Part shown: positions 8,170 through 18,324 of the stretch, one piece after another
Position numbering within the stretch: position 1 is the first letter of the stretch
Layout of the letters: each line of letters opens with the position of its first letter
From: Nonomuraea indica
GTDB lineage: Bacteria; Actinomycetota; Actinomycetes; Streptosporangiales; Streptosporangiaceae
Direction of reading: 5' to 3'
Assembly (NCBI RefSeq): GCF_002850745.1
Contig: NZ_KZ559474.1
Span: forward strand, 217,032-281,031
Length of the DNA: 64,000 nucleotides
The notes under the pieces: model-generated
Database searches by the model: none
What the model saw: only the letters and a program-made list of their open reading frames with translations
Told to the model about the DNA's origin: nothing
Translations under genes and position numbers: made by a program

Positions 8170-9308
8170 TCGTCGTCTCCGGCGGCGGGCAGGGTCCAGC
8201 GGAACGTCGTCCCCGGTCCCGCGGCGTCGCCGTCGAGCCAGAGCCGGCCCCCGTGATACTCCACGATCTTGCGGCAGAGCGCCAGCCCGATGCCGGTGCC
8301 CGGATAGACGTCACGCGGGTGGAGCCGCTGGAAGATGAGGAAGATGCGGTCGGCGTACCTGGGCTCCACCCCGATCCCGTTGTCGGAGCAGGCGAACTCC
8401 CACATGTCACCCACCCGCCCGGCCGTCAGGCGCACCCGCGGCGGCTCGTCGGAGCGGAACTTGATGGCGTTCTCCACGAGGTTCTGGAAGAGCTGGGTGA
8501 GCTGCAGCCGGTTGCCGGACACGCGGGGCAGCGGGTCCGCGGTGACGACCGCGCCGGTGTCCTCCACGGCCCCGGCCAGGTTGGCCAGCGCCGCCTCCAG
8601 CACCGCCCCCGTGTCGACGACCGTCCGCTCCCCGCCCACCCGGCCCACCCGGGAGAAGTCGAGCAGATCGTTGATGAGCGACTGCATCCGCTTGGCGCCG
8701 TCGACCGCGTAGTGGATGTACTGCCGGGCCCGGTCGTCCAGCCGGTCGCCGTAACGCTGCTCCAGCATCTGCGTGAAGCTGGCGACCTTGCGCAGCGGCT
8801 CCTGCAGGTCGTGGCTGGCCACGTAGGCGAACTGCTCCAGCTCGCCGTTGGACCTGCGCAGCTCGGCCGCCTGCTCCTCGGCCGTGCGCCAGGCCGTCAC
8901 GATGCGCTCGCGCATGGAGTCGACGTGGCTCGCCAGCTCCGCCAGCTCCGCCGGCCGGGCGACGTTCGGGCGGTGGTCGAAGTCGCCGGCGGCGACCCGG
9001 CGCACCTGCTCGGTCAGCCGCGCGATCGGCTTGAGCACCACGTAGCGGACCGCGGCAGCGAGCACGACGGCCGCGACGATCACCACGAGCAGCAGGACGA
9101 TCAGCGCCACGTACACCCGGTCGAGCAGCACCTCCACCTGAGGGCGGGGCCCGGCCTCGCGCACCTGCTCGATCAGCAGCGCGGTCAGCACGACCCCGGC
9201 CGTCAGCACCACGGTCGCGGCCACGCCGATGACGACGAACCAGCGGGCCATCGGCAGCCTGCCCAGCCCGTCGGGCGTCCTCGGCGGCGGCAGCGGGTTG
9301 ATGGTCAT
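8166..9308 (-). CDS. HAMP-domain sensor histidine kinase
   Basis: I place the start at ATG 9308, six bases after AGGAGG, giving 380 residues. Two membrane helices (about 22-46 and 64-90) enclose only about 20 outside residues. A HAMP domain follows (about 90-142), then an H-box with His166 (YVASHDLQEPLRK), the N-box around N280 (QNLVENAIKF), the G1 box DNGIG (309-313) and the G2 box GTGIGLA (337-343). The short periplasmic loop suggests sensing in the membrane or a cytoplasmic input. The ATG overlaps the stop of the PP2C gene and its own stop overlaps the response regulator, so all three are co-translated. Confidence 0.93.
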   Translation of the reverse strand: MTINPLPPPRTPDGLGRLPMARWFVVIGVAATVVLTAGVVLTALLIEQVREAGPRPQVEVLLDRVYVALIVLLLVVIVAAVVLAAAVRYVVLKPIARLTEQVRRVAAGDFDHRPNVARPAELAELASHVDSMRERIVTAWRTAEEQAAELRRSNGELEQFAYVASHDLQEPLRKVASFTQMLEQRYGDRLDDRARQYIHYAVDGAKRMQSLINDLLDFSRVGRVGGERTVVDTGAVLEAALANLAGAVEDTGAVVTADPLPRVSGNRLQLTQLFQNLVENAIKFRSDEPPRVRLTAGRVGDMWEFACSDNGIGVEPRYADRIFLIFQRLHPRDVYPGTGIGLALCRKIVEYHGGRLWLDGDAAGPGTTFRWTLPAAGDDE

Positions 9309-10441
9309 GCGGGCCTCCTGCGGAGCAGAACCGCCGCGAGATCGTCGGTCAGTGTTCCCACGTGGCTGATGAGCCGGTCCAGGTCCACCCCGCCGTGCGC
9401 TCGTACGAGGCCGACCAGACCCTCCACACCGAGCTGCCGGTCGCCCTCGCCGACGACGGCCTCGATGAGGCCGTCGGTGTAGAGCAGCATCGCCCACTCC
9501 TCGCCCAGCGGCACGTCGATGGCCGGCCAGGCGGCGTCGTGGAAGATGCCGAGCGGCGGCCCCGACGGCGCGCCGCCGACCGCCTCCACCACGCCGTCGC
9601 GCACCAGCACCGGCGGCGGGTGGCCGACCACCCGCAGCGTGGCGCGACGCAGGTCGGGCGCGATCGTGACCGTGCAGAGCGTGGTGAAGATCTCCGGCGC
9701 GTCACGCTCGGCCCGCAGCAGCGTGTCGAGCGTGCGCAGCATCGGCTCGCCGGTGCGCCCGGCCAGCACCAGCGTGCGCCAGGCGATGCGCAGCGCCACG
9801 CCCAGCGCCGCCTCGTCGGGACCGTGCCCGCACACGTCGCCCACGACGACGTGCACCGCGCCGTCGGCGGTCTGCACCGTGTCCAGGAAGTCGCCCGCCA
9901 GCAGCGAGCCCTGGCTGCCCGGCAGGTAGCGGGTGGTGTGCTCGATCGCGTCCGTGCGCAGCATCGCGACCGGCAGCAGGCCGCTCTCCAGGCGGGCGTT
10001 CTCCTTGGCCGTCAGCTCGGCCTCGACCAGCCGGACATGGGCGAGGTCCGCCCGCTTGCGCTCCATCGCGTAGCGGATCGCCCGCGCCAGCAGCCGCGCG
10101 TCGACGTCCTGCTTGACCAGGTAGTCCTGCGCGCCCGCCTGCACCGCCGCCACGCCCACGTGCGCGTCGCGCAGCCCGGTCAGCACGAGCACGGCGGCGT
10201 GCGGCGCCAGGGCCAGCACCTCGCGCAGCGCCTCCAGCCCGCTCGCGTCGGGCAGCGACAGGTCGACCAGCACGCACTGGATCTCGCCGGTCAACCTGGC
10301 CCGGGCCTCGCGCAGGCTGCGCACCCAGGTGATCTTCGGCGGGGCCTCCGCCTGCCGGAGCAACTCCTCCACGAGGTAGGCGTCACCGTCGTCGTCCTCG
10401 ATGAGCAGCAGCGTCAACGTCTCCGACAGGGTGGACGTCAC
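9305..10441 (-). CDS. Receiver-domain PP2C (SpoIIE/RsbU-like) serine phosphatase
   Basis: This 378-residue protein joins an N-terminal receiver (about 10-125; acidic pair D16/D17, phospho-acceptor D60 in VLVDLSLPD, T88, K110) through a helical linker to a SpoIIE-type PP2C phosphatase (about 170-378; LLAGDFLD and GDVCGHGP metal-site motifs, LLYTDGLIEA). Such RsbU-like enzymes dephosphorylate anti-anti-sigma factors in partner-switching pathways. No anti-sigma or STAS protein lies in this window, so the target is elsewhere. The GTG start follows a GGGGGT stretch. It is the first gene of the operon with the kinase and lone receiver, which suggests one phosphorelay feeding two receivers. Confidence 0.92.
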   Translation of the reverse strand: MTSTLSETLTLLLIEDDDGDAYLVEELLRQAEAPPKITWVRSLREARARLTGEIQCVLVDLSLPDASGLEALREVLALAPHAAVLVLTGLRDAHVGVAAVQAGAQDYLVKQDVDARLLARAIRYAMERKRADLAHVRLVEAELTAKENARLESGLLPVAMLRTDAIEHTTRYLPGSQGSLLAGDFLDTVQTADGAVHVVVGDVCGHGPDEAALGVALRIAWRTLVLAGRTGEPMLRTLDTLLRAERDAPEIFTTLCTVTIAPDLRRATLRVVGHPPPVLVRDGVVEAVGGAPSGPPLGIFHDAAWPAIDVPLGEEWAMLLYTDGLIEAVVGEGDRQLGVEGLVGLVRAHGGVDLDRLISHVGTLTDDLAAVLLRRRPA

Positions 10442-10573
10442 CGGGACCCCCGGCGGAAACCACGTCTGTCGAAGCAGGACCCGCGGACGATGGCCCGGTG
10501 CAGCTGGGACAGCCCGCAGCGCAAAGCAACCATACCCACCTCTTCCTGACGGCGCTTATGTATCTTCCCGTGC

Positions 10574-10645
10574 TTCGCAAGGCTCGAATATGCGTACGCC
10601 GTACAAGATGCGGCCAAGTACGGATGCCGCCTGATCGCGATCGAC
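10574..10645 (+). pseudogene. Possible internal fragment of a TnpB-type transposase
   Basis: The plus-strand frame here reads FARLEYAYAVQ and then AAKYGCRLIAIDR. This resembles the TnpB segment just before the zinc finger (pattern L-x-YKA-x3-YG-x2-L-x-x-IDR). It is not in a complete gene and lies upstream of a separate TnpB N-terminus, so it would be a scrambled or second remnant. Identification rests on a short match only. The remaining gap, 10442-10708, holds nothing else I can name. Confidence 0.35.
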
Positions 10646-10708
10646 CGAGGAGCCTGTCGTACAGGTCTTCGAACTCGGGTACCAGCGTCTGCCGCAACAG
10701 CGCAGATC

Positions 10709-11281
10709 GTGAAGCGTGCCTACAAGTACCGCTTCTATCCGACCATCGAGCAGGCGGATCAGCTTGCGCGGACGTTCGGCTGCGTGCGCCTCGTCTACAA
10801 CAGGGCGTTGGAGGAGCGCACCCGCGCCTACGCGGCGGGCGGCGGACGGGTCTCCTACGTGCAGTCCTCGGCCGCGTTGACGGCGTGGAAGAAGACGCCG
10901 GAGCTGGCGTTCCTGGGCGAGGTGTCGTCGGTGCCGTTGCAGCAGGCGCTGCGCCACCTTCAGGCGGCGTTCGCGAACTTCTTCGCGCGTCGTGCCGGAT
11001 ATCCCGTGTTCAAGTCGCGTAAGAGGTCGTGGGCGAGCGCGGAGTACACCCGCTCGGCGTTCCGCTTCCGGGACGGGGAGTTGACCCTGGCGAAGATGGC
11101 CGCGCCGCTGCGCGTCGTGTGGTCGCGCCCGCTGCCGGAAGGTGCGGAGCCGTCCACGGTAACCGTGTCGAGGGACGCGGCCGGGCGCTGGTTCGTGTCC
11201 ATCCTGGTGGGGGAGAAGATCAGCCCGCTGCCGCCGGTCGAGCGGTCGGTGGGCGTGGACGCGGGTCTTACGCGGTGGTAA
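10709..11281 (+). pseudogene. tnpB: Truncated IS605/IS1341-type TnpB (N-terminal half only)
   Basis: The 190-residue frame begins with the classic TnpB start (KRAYKYRFYPTIEQADQLAR, then FGCVRLVYNRAL) and runs through the helical and beta-barrel parts to VGVDAGLTRW, where it stops. VGVDAG holds the first RuvC aspartate. The remaining catalytic RuvC-II Glu, the zinc finger and the RuvC-III Asp, some 200 residues, are missing, so it cannot be an active RNA-guided nuclease. The following bases 11282-11312 (CCCC...GGGG...GGTCAAT) resemble the hairpin plus GTCAA seen at the right end of such elements, suggesting an internal deletion that kept both ends. That stretch also abuts the lysR stop. No tnpA is present. 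Confidence 0.8.
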
Positions 11282-11307
11282 CCCCTTCCTCCGGGGAGCG
11301 GGGGAGG

Positions 11308-12237
11308 TCAATGTGCGATGAGCTCGACCCCTTGTGGAAGCGTTCCCTCCTGGCCGGCCTCGGCCACGAAGGACAGCAGCGTCGCCCGGAAGGCGCGTGC
11401 CGCCCTGGCCGGCTCCACGTCCCGGCGGTGCGCCAGGGCGATCGTCCTGTTCAGTCCGGGCGGCGCCAGCGGCGTCCCGACCAGGCCCGGCCGCCCGTCG
11501 AGCACCATCGACGGCACCACGGCCACGCCCAGCCCCGCCTCCACGAACCGCAGCACCGCGTCCATCTCGCCGCCCTGCACGGCCAGCGCCGGCTCGAACC
11601 CCGCCTGCCGGCACGCGGTCAGCGTCGCCTCCCGCACGTCGTAGCCCCGGCGGAACATCACCATCGGCCGGCCCCGCAGCTCCTCGATCCGGAGGTACGG
11701 CCGGCGCGGCTTCTGGTGGGACGGCGCGGCGACGACGAGGTTCTCGCGCAGGATCTCCTCCGTCACCAGCGCCGGGTCGTCGCCCTGCAACGGCATGATG
11801 ATCAGCGACAGGTCGATCTGGCCCCGGGCCAGCGCCCTGACCAGGTCGCGCGAGCCGCCCTCCTCCACCAGCAGCTCGATGCCCGGATAGTCGCGGTGGA
11901 AGCGGGCCAGCGCGTCGGCCAGCAGGCCCGCGCACAGCGACGGCGTGGCGCCGAGCCGCACCCGGCCCCGGCGCAGCCCGGCCAGCTCGGCCACCTCCTG
12001 CCGGGCGGTGTCGGCGTCGGCCAGCATCCGGCGGGCGAGCGGCAGCAGCGCCTCCCCGGCGGCGGTCAGCGTGACGTTGCCGCGGGCGCGGGAGAACAGG
12101 GGCGCGCCGAGGTCGGTCTCCAGCGCCTTGATCTGCTTGCTGAGTGACGGCTGCGCCACCCTCATCCGCTCGGCCGCCTGGGTGAAGTGCCTGGTCTCCG
12201 CCACGGCGACGAAGTAGGCGAGCTGCTGCAACTGCAT
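11308..12237 (-). CDS. LysR-family transcriptional regulator
   Basis: The start is taken at ATG 12237, behind GAGGAA, giving 309 residues, the normal LysR length. An upstream in-frame extension would add 66 non-conserved residues. The N-terminal winged helix (about 1-60; LAYFVAVAETRHFTQAAER, QPSLSKQIKALE) is typical, and residues 90-300 form the periplasmic-binding-like effector domain (GRVRLGATPSLC). The gene is divergent from sdhC of the second succinate dehydrogenase operon across 134 bases. LysR proteins commonly control the divergent neighbour, and a T-N11-A dyad lies in the gap at 12297-12313. The likely effector is a carboxylate or acyl-CoA intermediate, but this is inference. Confidence 0.93.
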   Translation of the reverse strand: MQLQQLAYFVAVAETRHFTQAAERMRVAQPSLSKQIKALETDLGAPLFSRARGNVTLTAAGEALLPLARRMLADADTARQEVAELAGLRRGRVRLGATPSLCAGLLADALARFHRDYPGIELLVEEGGSRDLVRALARGQIDLSLIIMPLQGDDPALVTEEILRENLVVAAPSHQKPRRPYLRIEELRGRPMVMFRRGYDVREATLTACRQAGFEPALAVQGGEMDAVLRFVEAGLGVAVVPSMVLDGRPGLVGTPLAPPGLNRTIALAHRRDVEPARAARAFRATLLSFVAEAGQEGTLPQGVELIAH

Positions 12238-12296
12238 GTGATTTTCCTCGCACTGGCCGGAGGCGCCCCGCCACGCCAGCCGTACAAACCAGACAT

Positions 12297-12313
12297 CATA
12301 GCCGAGGGCTATG
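12297..12313. promoter_or_regulatory. LysR-box dyad (T-N11-A) between lysR and sdhC2
   Basis: CATAGCC, spacer GAG, GGCTATG is a perfect 7-bp inverted repeat containing T-N11-A, the hallmark LysR operator. It is flanked by two exact copies of AAACCAGAC (12286-12294 and 12315-12323). The dyad lies 60 bases from the lysR start and about 59 bases from the sdhC start, where a LysR activator would bind. Confidence 0.7.
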
Positions 12314-12371
12314 GAAACCAGACCCGTGATGACTTGGACGGATCGTCGCCTGCTACCTAGCGTCAGACGGC

Positions 12372-13132
12372 GTGACTGCCACGATAGAGCGCGGCGCCGC
12401 CACCGCGCCTGTGAGAACCCCCAAGTCCGATCCACCCGCGAAGAAGCCGGGGTCCAAGCGGACCCGTGGCTTCCTGGCCTCGTCGAACGGCAAGAAGGCC
12501 GTCATGGCGGTGACAGGCGCCGTGATGGTCACGTTCCTGGTCCTCCACATGCTGGGCAACCTGAAGATCTTCCTGGGCCGCGACTCGTTCAACGAGTACG
12601 CCCACGCGCTGCGCGTCCTGGGCGCGCCGCTGCTGCCGTACCGGACCGTGCTCACCATCCTGGAGATCATCCTCGTGGTCTCGGTGGTGCTGCACATGTG
12701 GGCCGCGATCTCCCTGGCCCGGCGGGCCAGGAAGGCGCGGCCGGTCCGGTACGTGGCGAAGAAGTCGCAGGCGGGCGGCTACACCACGCACATCATGCGG
12801 TTCGGCGGCGTCACGATCCTGCTCTACGTGGTCTGGCACCTGCTCGACCTGACCTTCGGCGTGGTCAACCCCAAGGGCTTCGACTCCCTGCCCGCCGACC
12901 GGATGATGGCCGGGTTCGAGCCGTCGCGCTGGTGGGTGACCCTCGTCTACGTCGTGGCCGTCGTCATGGTCGGCCTGCACCTGCGGCACGGCGTCTGGAG
13001 CGCCTTCCAGACGCTCGGCTGGGCCAACCGCACCCGTTACAAGGCGCTGAAGGCGACCGCGGGGCTGCTGTCCGCGGCCCTCCTCGTCGGGTTCCTCGCC
13101 CCGCCGCTCGCCATCACCTTTGGAGTGCTCAA

Positions 13133-13136
<4 letters not shown>
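12372..13136 (+). CDS. sdhC: Succinate dehydrogenase cytochrome b subunit (b558 family)
   Basis: This 254-residue membrane anchor has five predicted helices. It carries the histidines expected for two b-type hemes (VLHMLGNLKIF, VVLHMWAAIS, THIMRFGG, WHLLDLTFG, GLHLRHGVW). The family is the single-subunit cytochrome b558 anchor of the Bacillus subtilis / C. glutamicum SdhCAB complex. The N-terminal 35 residues are a Lys/Pro-rich cytoplasmic tail. The GTG start at 12372 has no good Shine-Dalgarno, but a possible -10 (TACCTA, 12354-12359) ends 12 bases before it, so a leaderless or very short-leader message is possible. The stop overlaps the GTG of sdhA (GTGA). Confidence 0.95.
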
Positions 13137-15054
<1,918 letters not shown>

Positions 15055-15058
<4 letters not shown>

Positions 15059-15795
15059 ACCTGACCCTGAAGGTCTGGCGGCAGAGCGGCCCCACCGACT
15101 CCGGACGCATGGTGACGTACCGGGTGGAGGACGTGTCCCCGGACATGTCGTTCCTGGAGATGCTGGACGTCCTCAACGAGCGGCTGACCATCGAGGGCGA
15201 CGACCCGATCGCCTTCGACCACGACTGCCGCGAGGGCATCTGCGGCATGTGCGGCATGGTCATCAACGGCGTCGCGCACGGCGAGCAGCGCGCCACCACG
15301 ACCTGCCAGCTCCACATGCGCCATTTCGAGGACGGCGCCGTCATCACCATCGAGCCGTGGCGCGCCGCGCCGTTCCCGGTGGTGAAGGACCTGGTGGTGG
15401 ACCGGTCGGCGTTCGACCGCATCATCCAGGCCGGCGGCTTCGTCTCGGTGCCCGCCGGCTCCGCGCCCGACGCGCACAGCATGCCGGTGCGCAAGGAGGA
15501 CGCCGACGCGGCCTTCGACGCGGCCACCTGCATCGGCTGCGGCGCCTGCGTCGCGGCCTGCCCGAACGGCTCGGCCTCTCTCTTCACCGCCGCCAAGATC
15601 ACCCACCTGAGCCTGCTGCCGCAGGGCCAGCCCGAGCGCCTCTCACGGGCCAAGGCCATGGTGGACCAGATGGACGCCGAGGGCTTCGGCGGCTGCACGA
15701 ACACCGGCGAGTGCACCGCGGTCTGCCCCAAGGGCATCCCGCTGGACACGATCGCCCAGATGAACAGCGACTACCTGAAGGCCAACGCCAAGTAG
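15055..15795 (+). CDS. sdhB: Succinate dehydrogenase iron-sulfur subunit (SdhCAB type)
   Basis: The 246-residue protein starts at GTG 15055, overlapping the sdhA stop, with CGGAG five bases upstream. The N-terminal 2Fe-2S domain has HDCREGICGMCG and a distal Cys in TTTCQLH. The C-terminal domain has CIGCGACVAACPNGSA and the later CTNTGECTAVCPKGI for the 4Fe-4S and 3Fe-4S clusters. It passes electrons from the flavoprotein to the b-heme anchor and menaquinone. It is the last gene of the second SDH operon and is followed 18 bases after its stop by a strong terminator hairpin. Confidence 0.96.
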
Positions 15796-15812
15796 GTCCT
15801 GGTGGTGCCGAC

Positions 15813-15846
15813 GCGCCGTACGAGATCCGCCCATCTCGTACGGCGC
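15813..15846. terminator. Bidirectional terminator hairpin after sdhB2
   Basis: A perfect 14-bp stem (15813-15826 with 15833-15846, arm GCGCCGTACGAGAT) with a six-base loop lies between the convergent ends of sdhB2 and the phosphotransferase gene. Confidence 0.85.
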
Positions 15847-15872
15847 CGCCGTGTGCGGGCCACTCGCCCGAG

Positions 15873-16502
15873 CTAGAGCCCGGACCAGGCGGCGGTGGTC
15901 TCCAGGCGGTGGCGCCAGAGCTTCTCGCCCTCGCCGCCGGGCTCCCAGCGGGAGGCGAAGTCGAGCAGGGCGCGGCAGCGCTCCAGCATGGCGGCGTGAC
16001 GCTCCGGCCAGGACGGCACCGCGGCGCCGTACGCGTCGAAGAAGGACGGCAGCAGCGGCACGTGCTCCGGATGGTGCGTGCGCACGATCCACTCGCACCA
16101 TGACAGGTCCTCGACCGGCGGGCCCGGGTGCGCCCACTCCCAGTCGAGGATCGCGACCGGCTCGAACGTCGCCGGGTCGAACAGCATGTTCTGCGGGCCG
16201 TAGTCGCCGTGCACGATGCCCAGCCGGTGGATGCCGGCCAGCGTCCGCCCGCAGGCGGCCAGCACCTCGGCGGCCCGCCCCTCGTCCAGGAGGTCCTGGC
16301 CGTGCGCGCCGGGCACGAACGCCGTGGTCACGCTCGTCCGGGTGACCTTGTGGACGGGCGGCACCGGGAGCCGTCCCTTCAGCCGGCGCAGGAACCTGCT
16401 CTCGGTCCGCAGCCGGAACGCCGCCTCGGGACCCTGATAACACTTGACGACCAGGGCGCCGTCGCCGACCGTGCTGTTGGTGTACCCGTGCCTCACAGCC
16501 AC
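15873..16502 (-). CDS. Small APH/choline-kinase-like phosphotransferase
   Basis: This 209-residue protein has the aminoglycoside-phosphotransferase/choline-kinase core. The Brenner motif is HGDYGPQN (His98-Asp100, Asn105) and the metal-binding motif is ILDWE (Asp120). An early lysine (VVKCYQG) could bind ATP. At about 210 residues it is shorter than classical APH enzymes, lacking much of the N-lobe and the C-terminal helices. The substrate is therefore unclear and a resistance role should not be assumed. The GTG start at 16502 has an alternative GTG two codons later. It is transcribed alone, convergent with sdhB2 and divergent from the ABC exporter. Confidence 0.85.
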   Translation of the reverse strand: MAVRHGYTNSTVGDGALVVKCYQGPEAAFRLRTESRFLRRLKGRLPVPPVHKVTRTSVTTAFVPGAHGQDLLDEGRAAEVLAACGRTLAGIHRLGIVHGDYGPQNMLFDPATFEPVAILDWEWAHPGPPVEDLSWCEWIVRTHHPEHVPLLPSFFDAYGAAVPSWPERHAAMLERCRALLDFASRWEPGGEGEKLWRHRLETTAAWSGL

Positions 16503-16615
16503 CGATTCTTCCGCACCCGGCCGCCCGGCGCGCCCCCTCGCCCCGCCTTGACACCAACGCCGCAGGACGACGGGCCTCGCGATGCGAAAATGGTTTGCTG
16601 GGCGCGATCGACGTT

Positions 16616-16629
16616 TGTCAACCTTGACA
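16616..16629. promoter_or_regulatory. Inverted repeat overlapping the leader of the ABC exporter operon
   Basis: TGTCAA, two bases (CC), TTGACA is a perfect 6-bp dyad ending four bases before the ATG at 16634, in place of a recognisable RBS. Its position would let a bound repressor block initiation or translation. No cognate regulator is adjacent. Confidence 0.35.
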
Positions 16630-16633
16630 GGCT

Positions 16634-18322
16634 ATGCGCTCCCTACCCGAGGCCGATCCCGGCCTGCCCGACATCCGCAGCCCGCTCCGCTACCTGTGGT
16701 GGAACGCGCGCATGCAGCTCCGCTCGCTCCTCGGCGGCATCGCCTTCGCGACCGCCTGGTGGGTGGCGCAGGCCCTGGTGCCGGCGGTCCTCGGCAAGGG
16801 CATCGACGCCCTCACCGCCAAGGACACCCGCGCCCTGCTTATCTGGTCGGCGATCCTCCTCGGGCTGGGCCTGGCGCAGGCCTACACCGGGATCATGCGG
16901 CACCGGATGGCGGTCTACAACTGGCTGGCCGCCGCTTACCGCACGGTCCAGGTGACCGCCAGGCAGGCCGCCCGGCTCGGCGCCACGCTGCCCAAGCGCC
17001 TGTCGACCGGCGAGGTCGTCAGCGTCGGCAACTCGGACATCGCGCACATCGGCAGCTCGATGGACATCCTGCTGCGCGGCACCGGGTCAATCGTGGCGAT
17101 CGCCACGGTCACCGTCATCCTCATCTCCACCTCTCTGCCGCTCGGCCTCATGGTGCTCTTCGGCGTGCCGATCATGCTGGTGGCGGTGGGGCCGCTGCTA
17201 CGGCCGCTGCACCGGCGTCAGAAGGCGCAGCGCGACCTCACCGGCGAGCTGTCCACCCGCTCCGCCGACATCGTGGCCGGGCTGCGGGTGCTGCGCGGCA
17301 TCGGCGGCGAGCAGGTGTTCGCCGAGCGCTACCGTGAGGAGTCGCAGCGGGTCCGGCACGCCGGCGTCGGCATCTCCAGGGTCGAGTCGCTGCTGGAGGG
17401 CGCCCAGATCATCCTGCCGGGCCTGCTCGTCGCGGCCGTCACGGGAGTGGGCGCGTCGTTCGCCGTGGGCGGGCGGATCACGGCCGGGGAACTGGTGTCG
17501 TTCTACACCTACGCGGTGTTCCTGGTCGGTCCCATGCGCACCCTCACCGAGGCCGCCGACAAGCTGACCAAGGGGCACGTGGCCGCCCGGCGGGTGGTCC
17601 GCATCCTGGCCATCGAGCCCGAGGTGTCGGGCGGCACCGGCACCAGCGAGGGCGGCGTGCTGCGCGACAGCTTCAGCGGCGTCACCCTCCAGCCCGGCAC
17701 CCTGACGGCGGTCGCCGCCGCCGCGCCCGACGACGCCATCGCCATCGCCGACCGGCTGGGCCGCTACACCGACGGCGACGTCGTCTTCGGCTCGGTCGAC
17801 CTGGCCACGCTGCCCGTCGAGGAGGTCCGCTCGCGCATCCTGGTCGCCGACAACGGCGCCCGGCTGTTCACCGGCCGGCTCCGCGACGAGCTCGACGTCC
17901 GCGGCGGCGCCTCCGACGAGGAGATCACGCAGGCGCTGCACGCGGCCTGTGCCGAGGACATCGTCGACGCGCTGCCCGACGGGCTGGACGCCCAGGTGGC
18001 CGAGGCGGGCCGGGAGTTCTCCGGCGGGCAGCAGCAGCGGCTGCGGCTCGCCCGGGCGTTGCTGGCCGACCCGGAGGTGCTCATCCTGGTCGAGCCGACC
18101 AGCGCGGTCGACGCCCACAGCGAGGCCCGCATCGCCGACCGGCTCGCCAAGGCGCGGGCCGGCCGCACCACGCTGGTCTGCACGACCAGCCCGCTCGTGC
18201 TCGACCGCACCGACCACGTGGTCTACGTGGCGGACGGCCGGGTGCACGCCGAGGGCACGCACCGGGAGCTGCTCGGCTCCTCTCCCGCCTATGCCGCGAC
18301 CGTGACCCGAGGGGAAGACTGA
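16634..18322 (+). CDS. ABC exporter half-transporter with degenerate ATPase (partner A)
   Basis: The 562-residue protein has a six-helix exporter membrane domain (about 30-310) and a nucleotide-binding domain (about 340-562). The signature FSGGQQQRL (462-470) and catalytic Glu487 (LVEPTSAVD) are kept. The Walker A loop is lost: the region near residues 355-370 reads LTAVAAAAPDDA with no GxxGxGK. The Walker B Asp is Val486, and the H-loop His is missing (VCTTSP). It can therefore supply a signature motif but cannot bind ATP at its own Walker site. The stop lies two bases before the start of the next gene, whose product has the opposite defects, so they form an obligate heterodimer. The substrate is unknown. 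Confidence 0.9.
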   Translation: MRSLPEADPGLPDIRSPLRYLWWNARMQLRSLLGGIAFATAWWVAQALVPAVLGKGIDALTAKDTRALLIWSAILLGLGLAQAYTGIMRHRMAVYNWLAAAYRTVQVTARQAARLGATLPKRLSTGEVVSVGNSDIAHIGSSMDILLRGTGSIVAIATVTVILISTSLPLGLMVLFGVPIMLVAVGPLLRPLHRRQKAQRDLTGELSTRSADIVAGLRVLRGIGGEQVFAERYREESQRVRHAGVGISRVESLLEGAQIILPGLLVAAVTGVGASFAVGGRITAGELVSFYTYAVFLVGPMRTLTEAADKLTKGHVAARRVVRILAIEPEVSGGTGTSEGGVLRDSFSGVTLQPGTLTAVAAAAPDDAIAIADRLGRYTDGDVVFGSVDLATLPVEEVRSRILVADNGARLFTGRLRDELDVRGGASDEEITQALHAACAEDIVDALPDGLDAQVAEAGREFSGGQQQRLRLARALLADPEVLILVEPTSAVDAHSEARIADRLAKARAGRTTLVCTTSPLVLDRTDHVVYVADGRVHAEGTHRELLGSSPAYAATVTRGED

Positions 18323-18324
18323 CG

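Noticed and set aside
12311..13132. In-frame extension of sdhA2 upstream of GTG 13133
   Set aside because: The extension is a +1 shadow of sdhC2. GTG 13133 has an RBS, and the product from there has normal flavoprotein length.
15873..16502. Aminoglycoside resistance gene
   Set aside because: It has the kinase Brenner motif but is only 209 residues, and nothing in its context suggests resistance.
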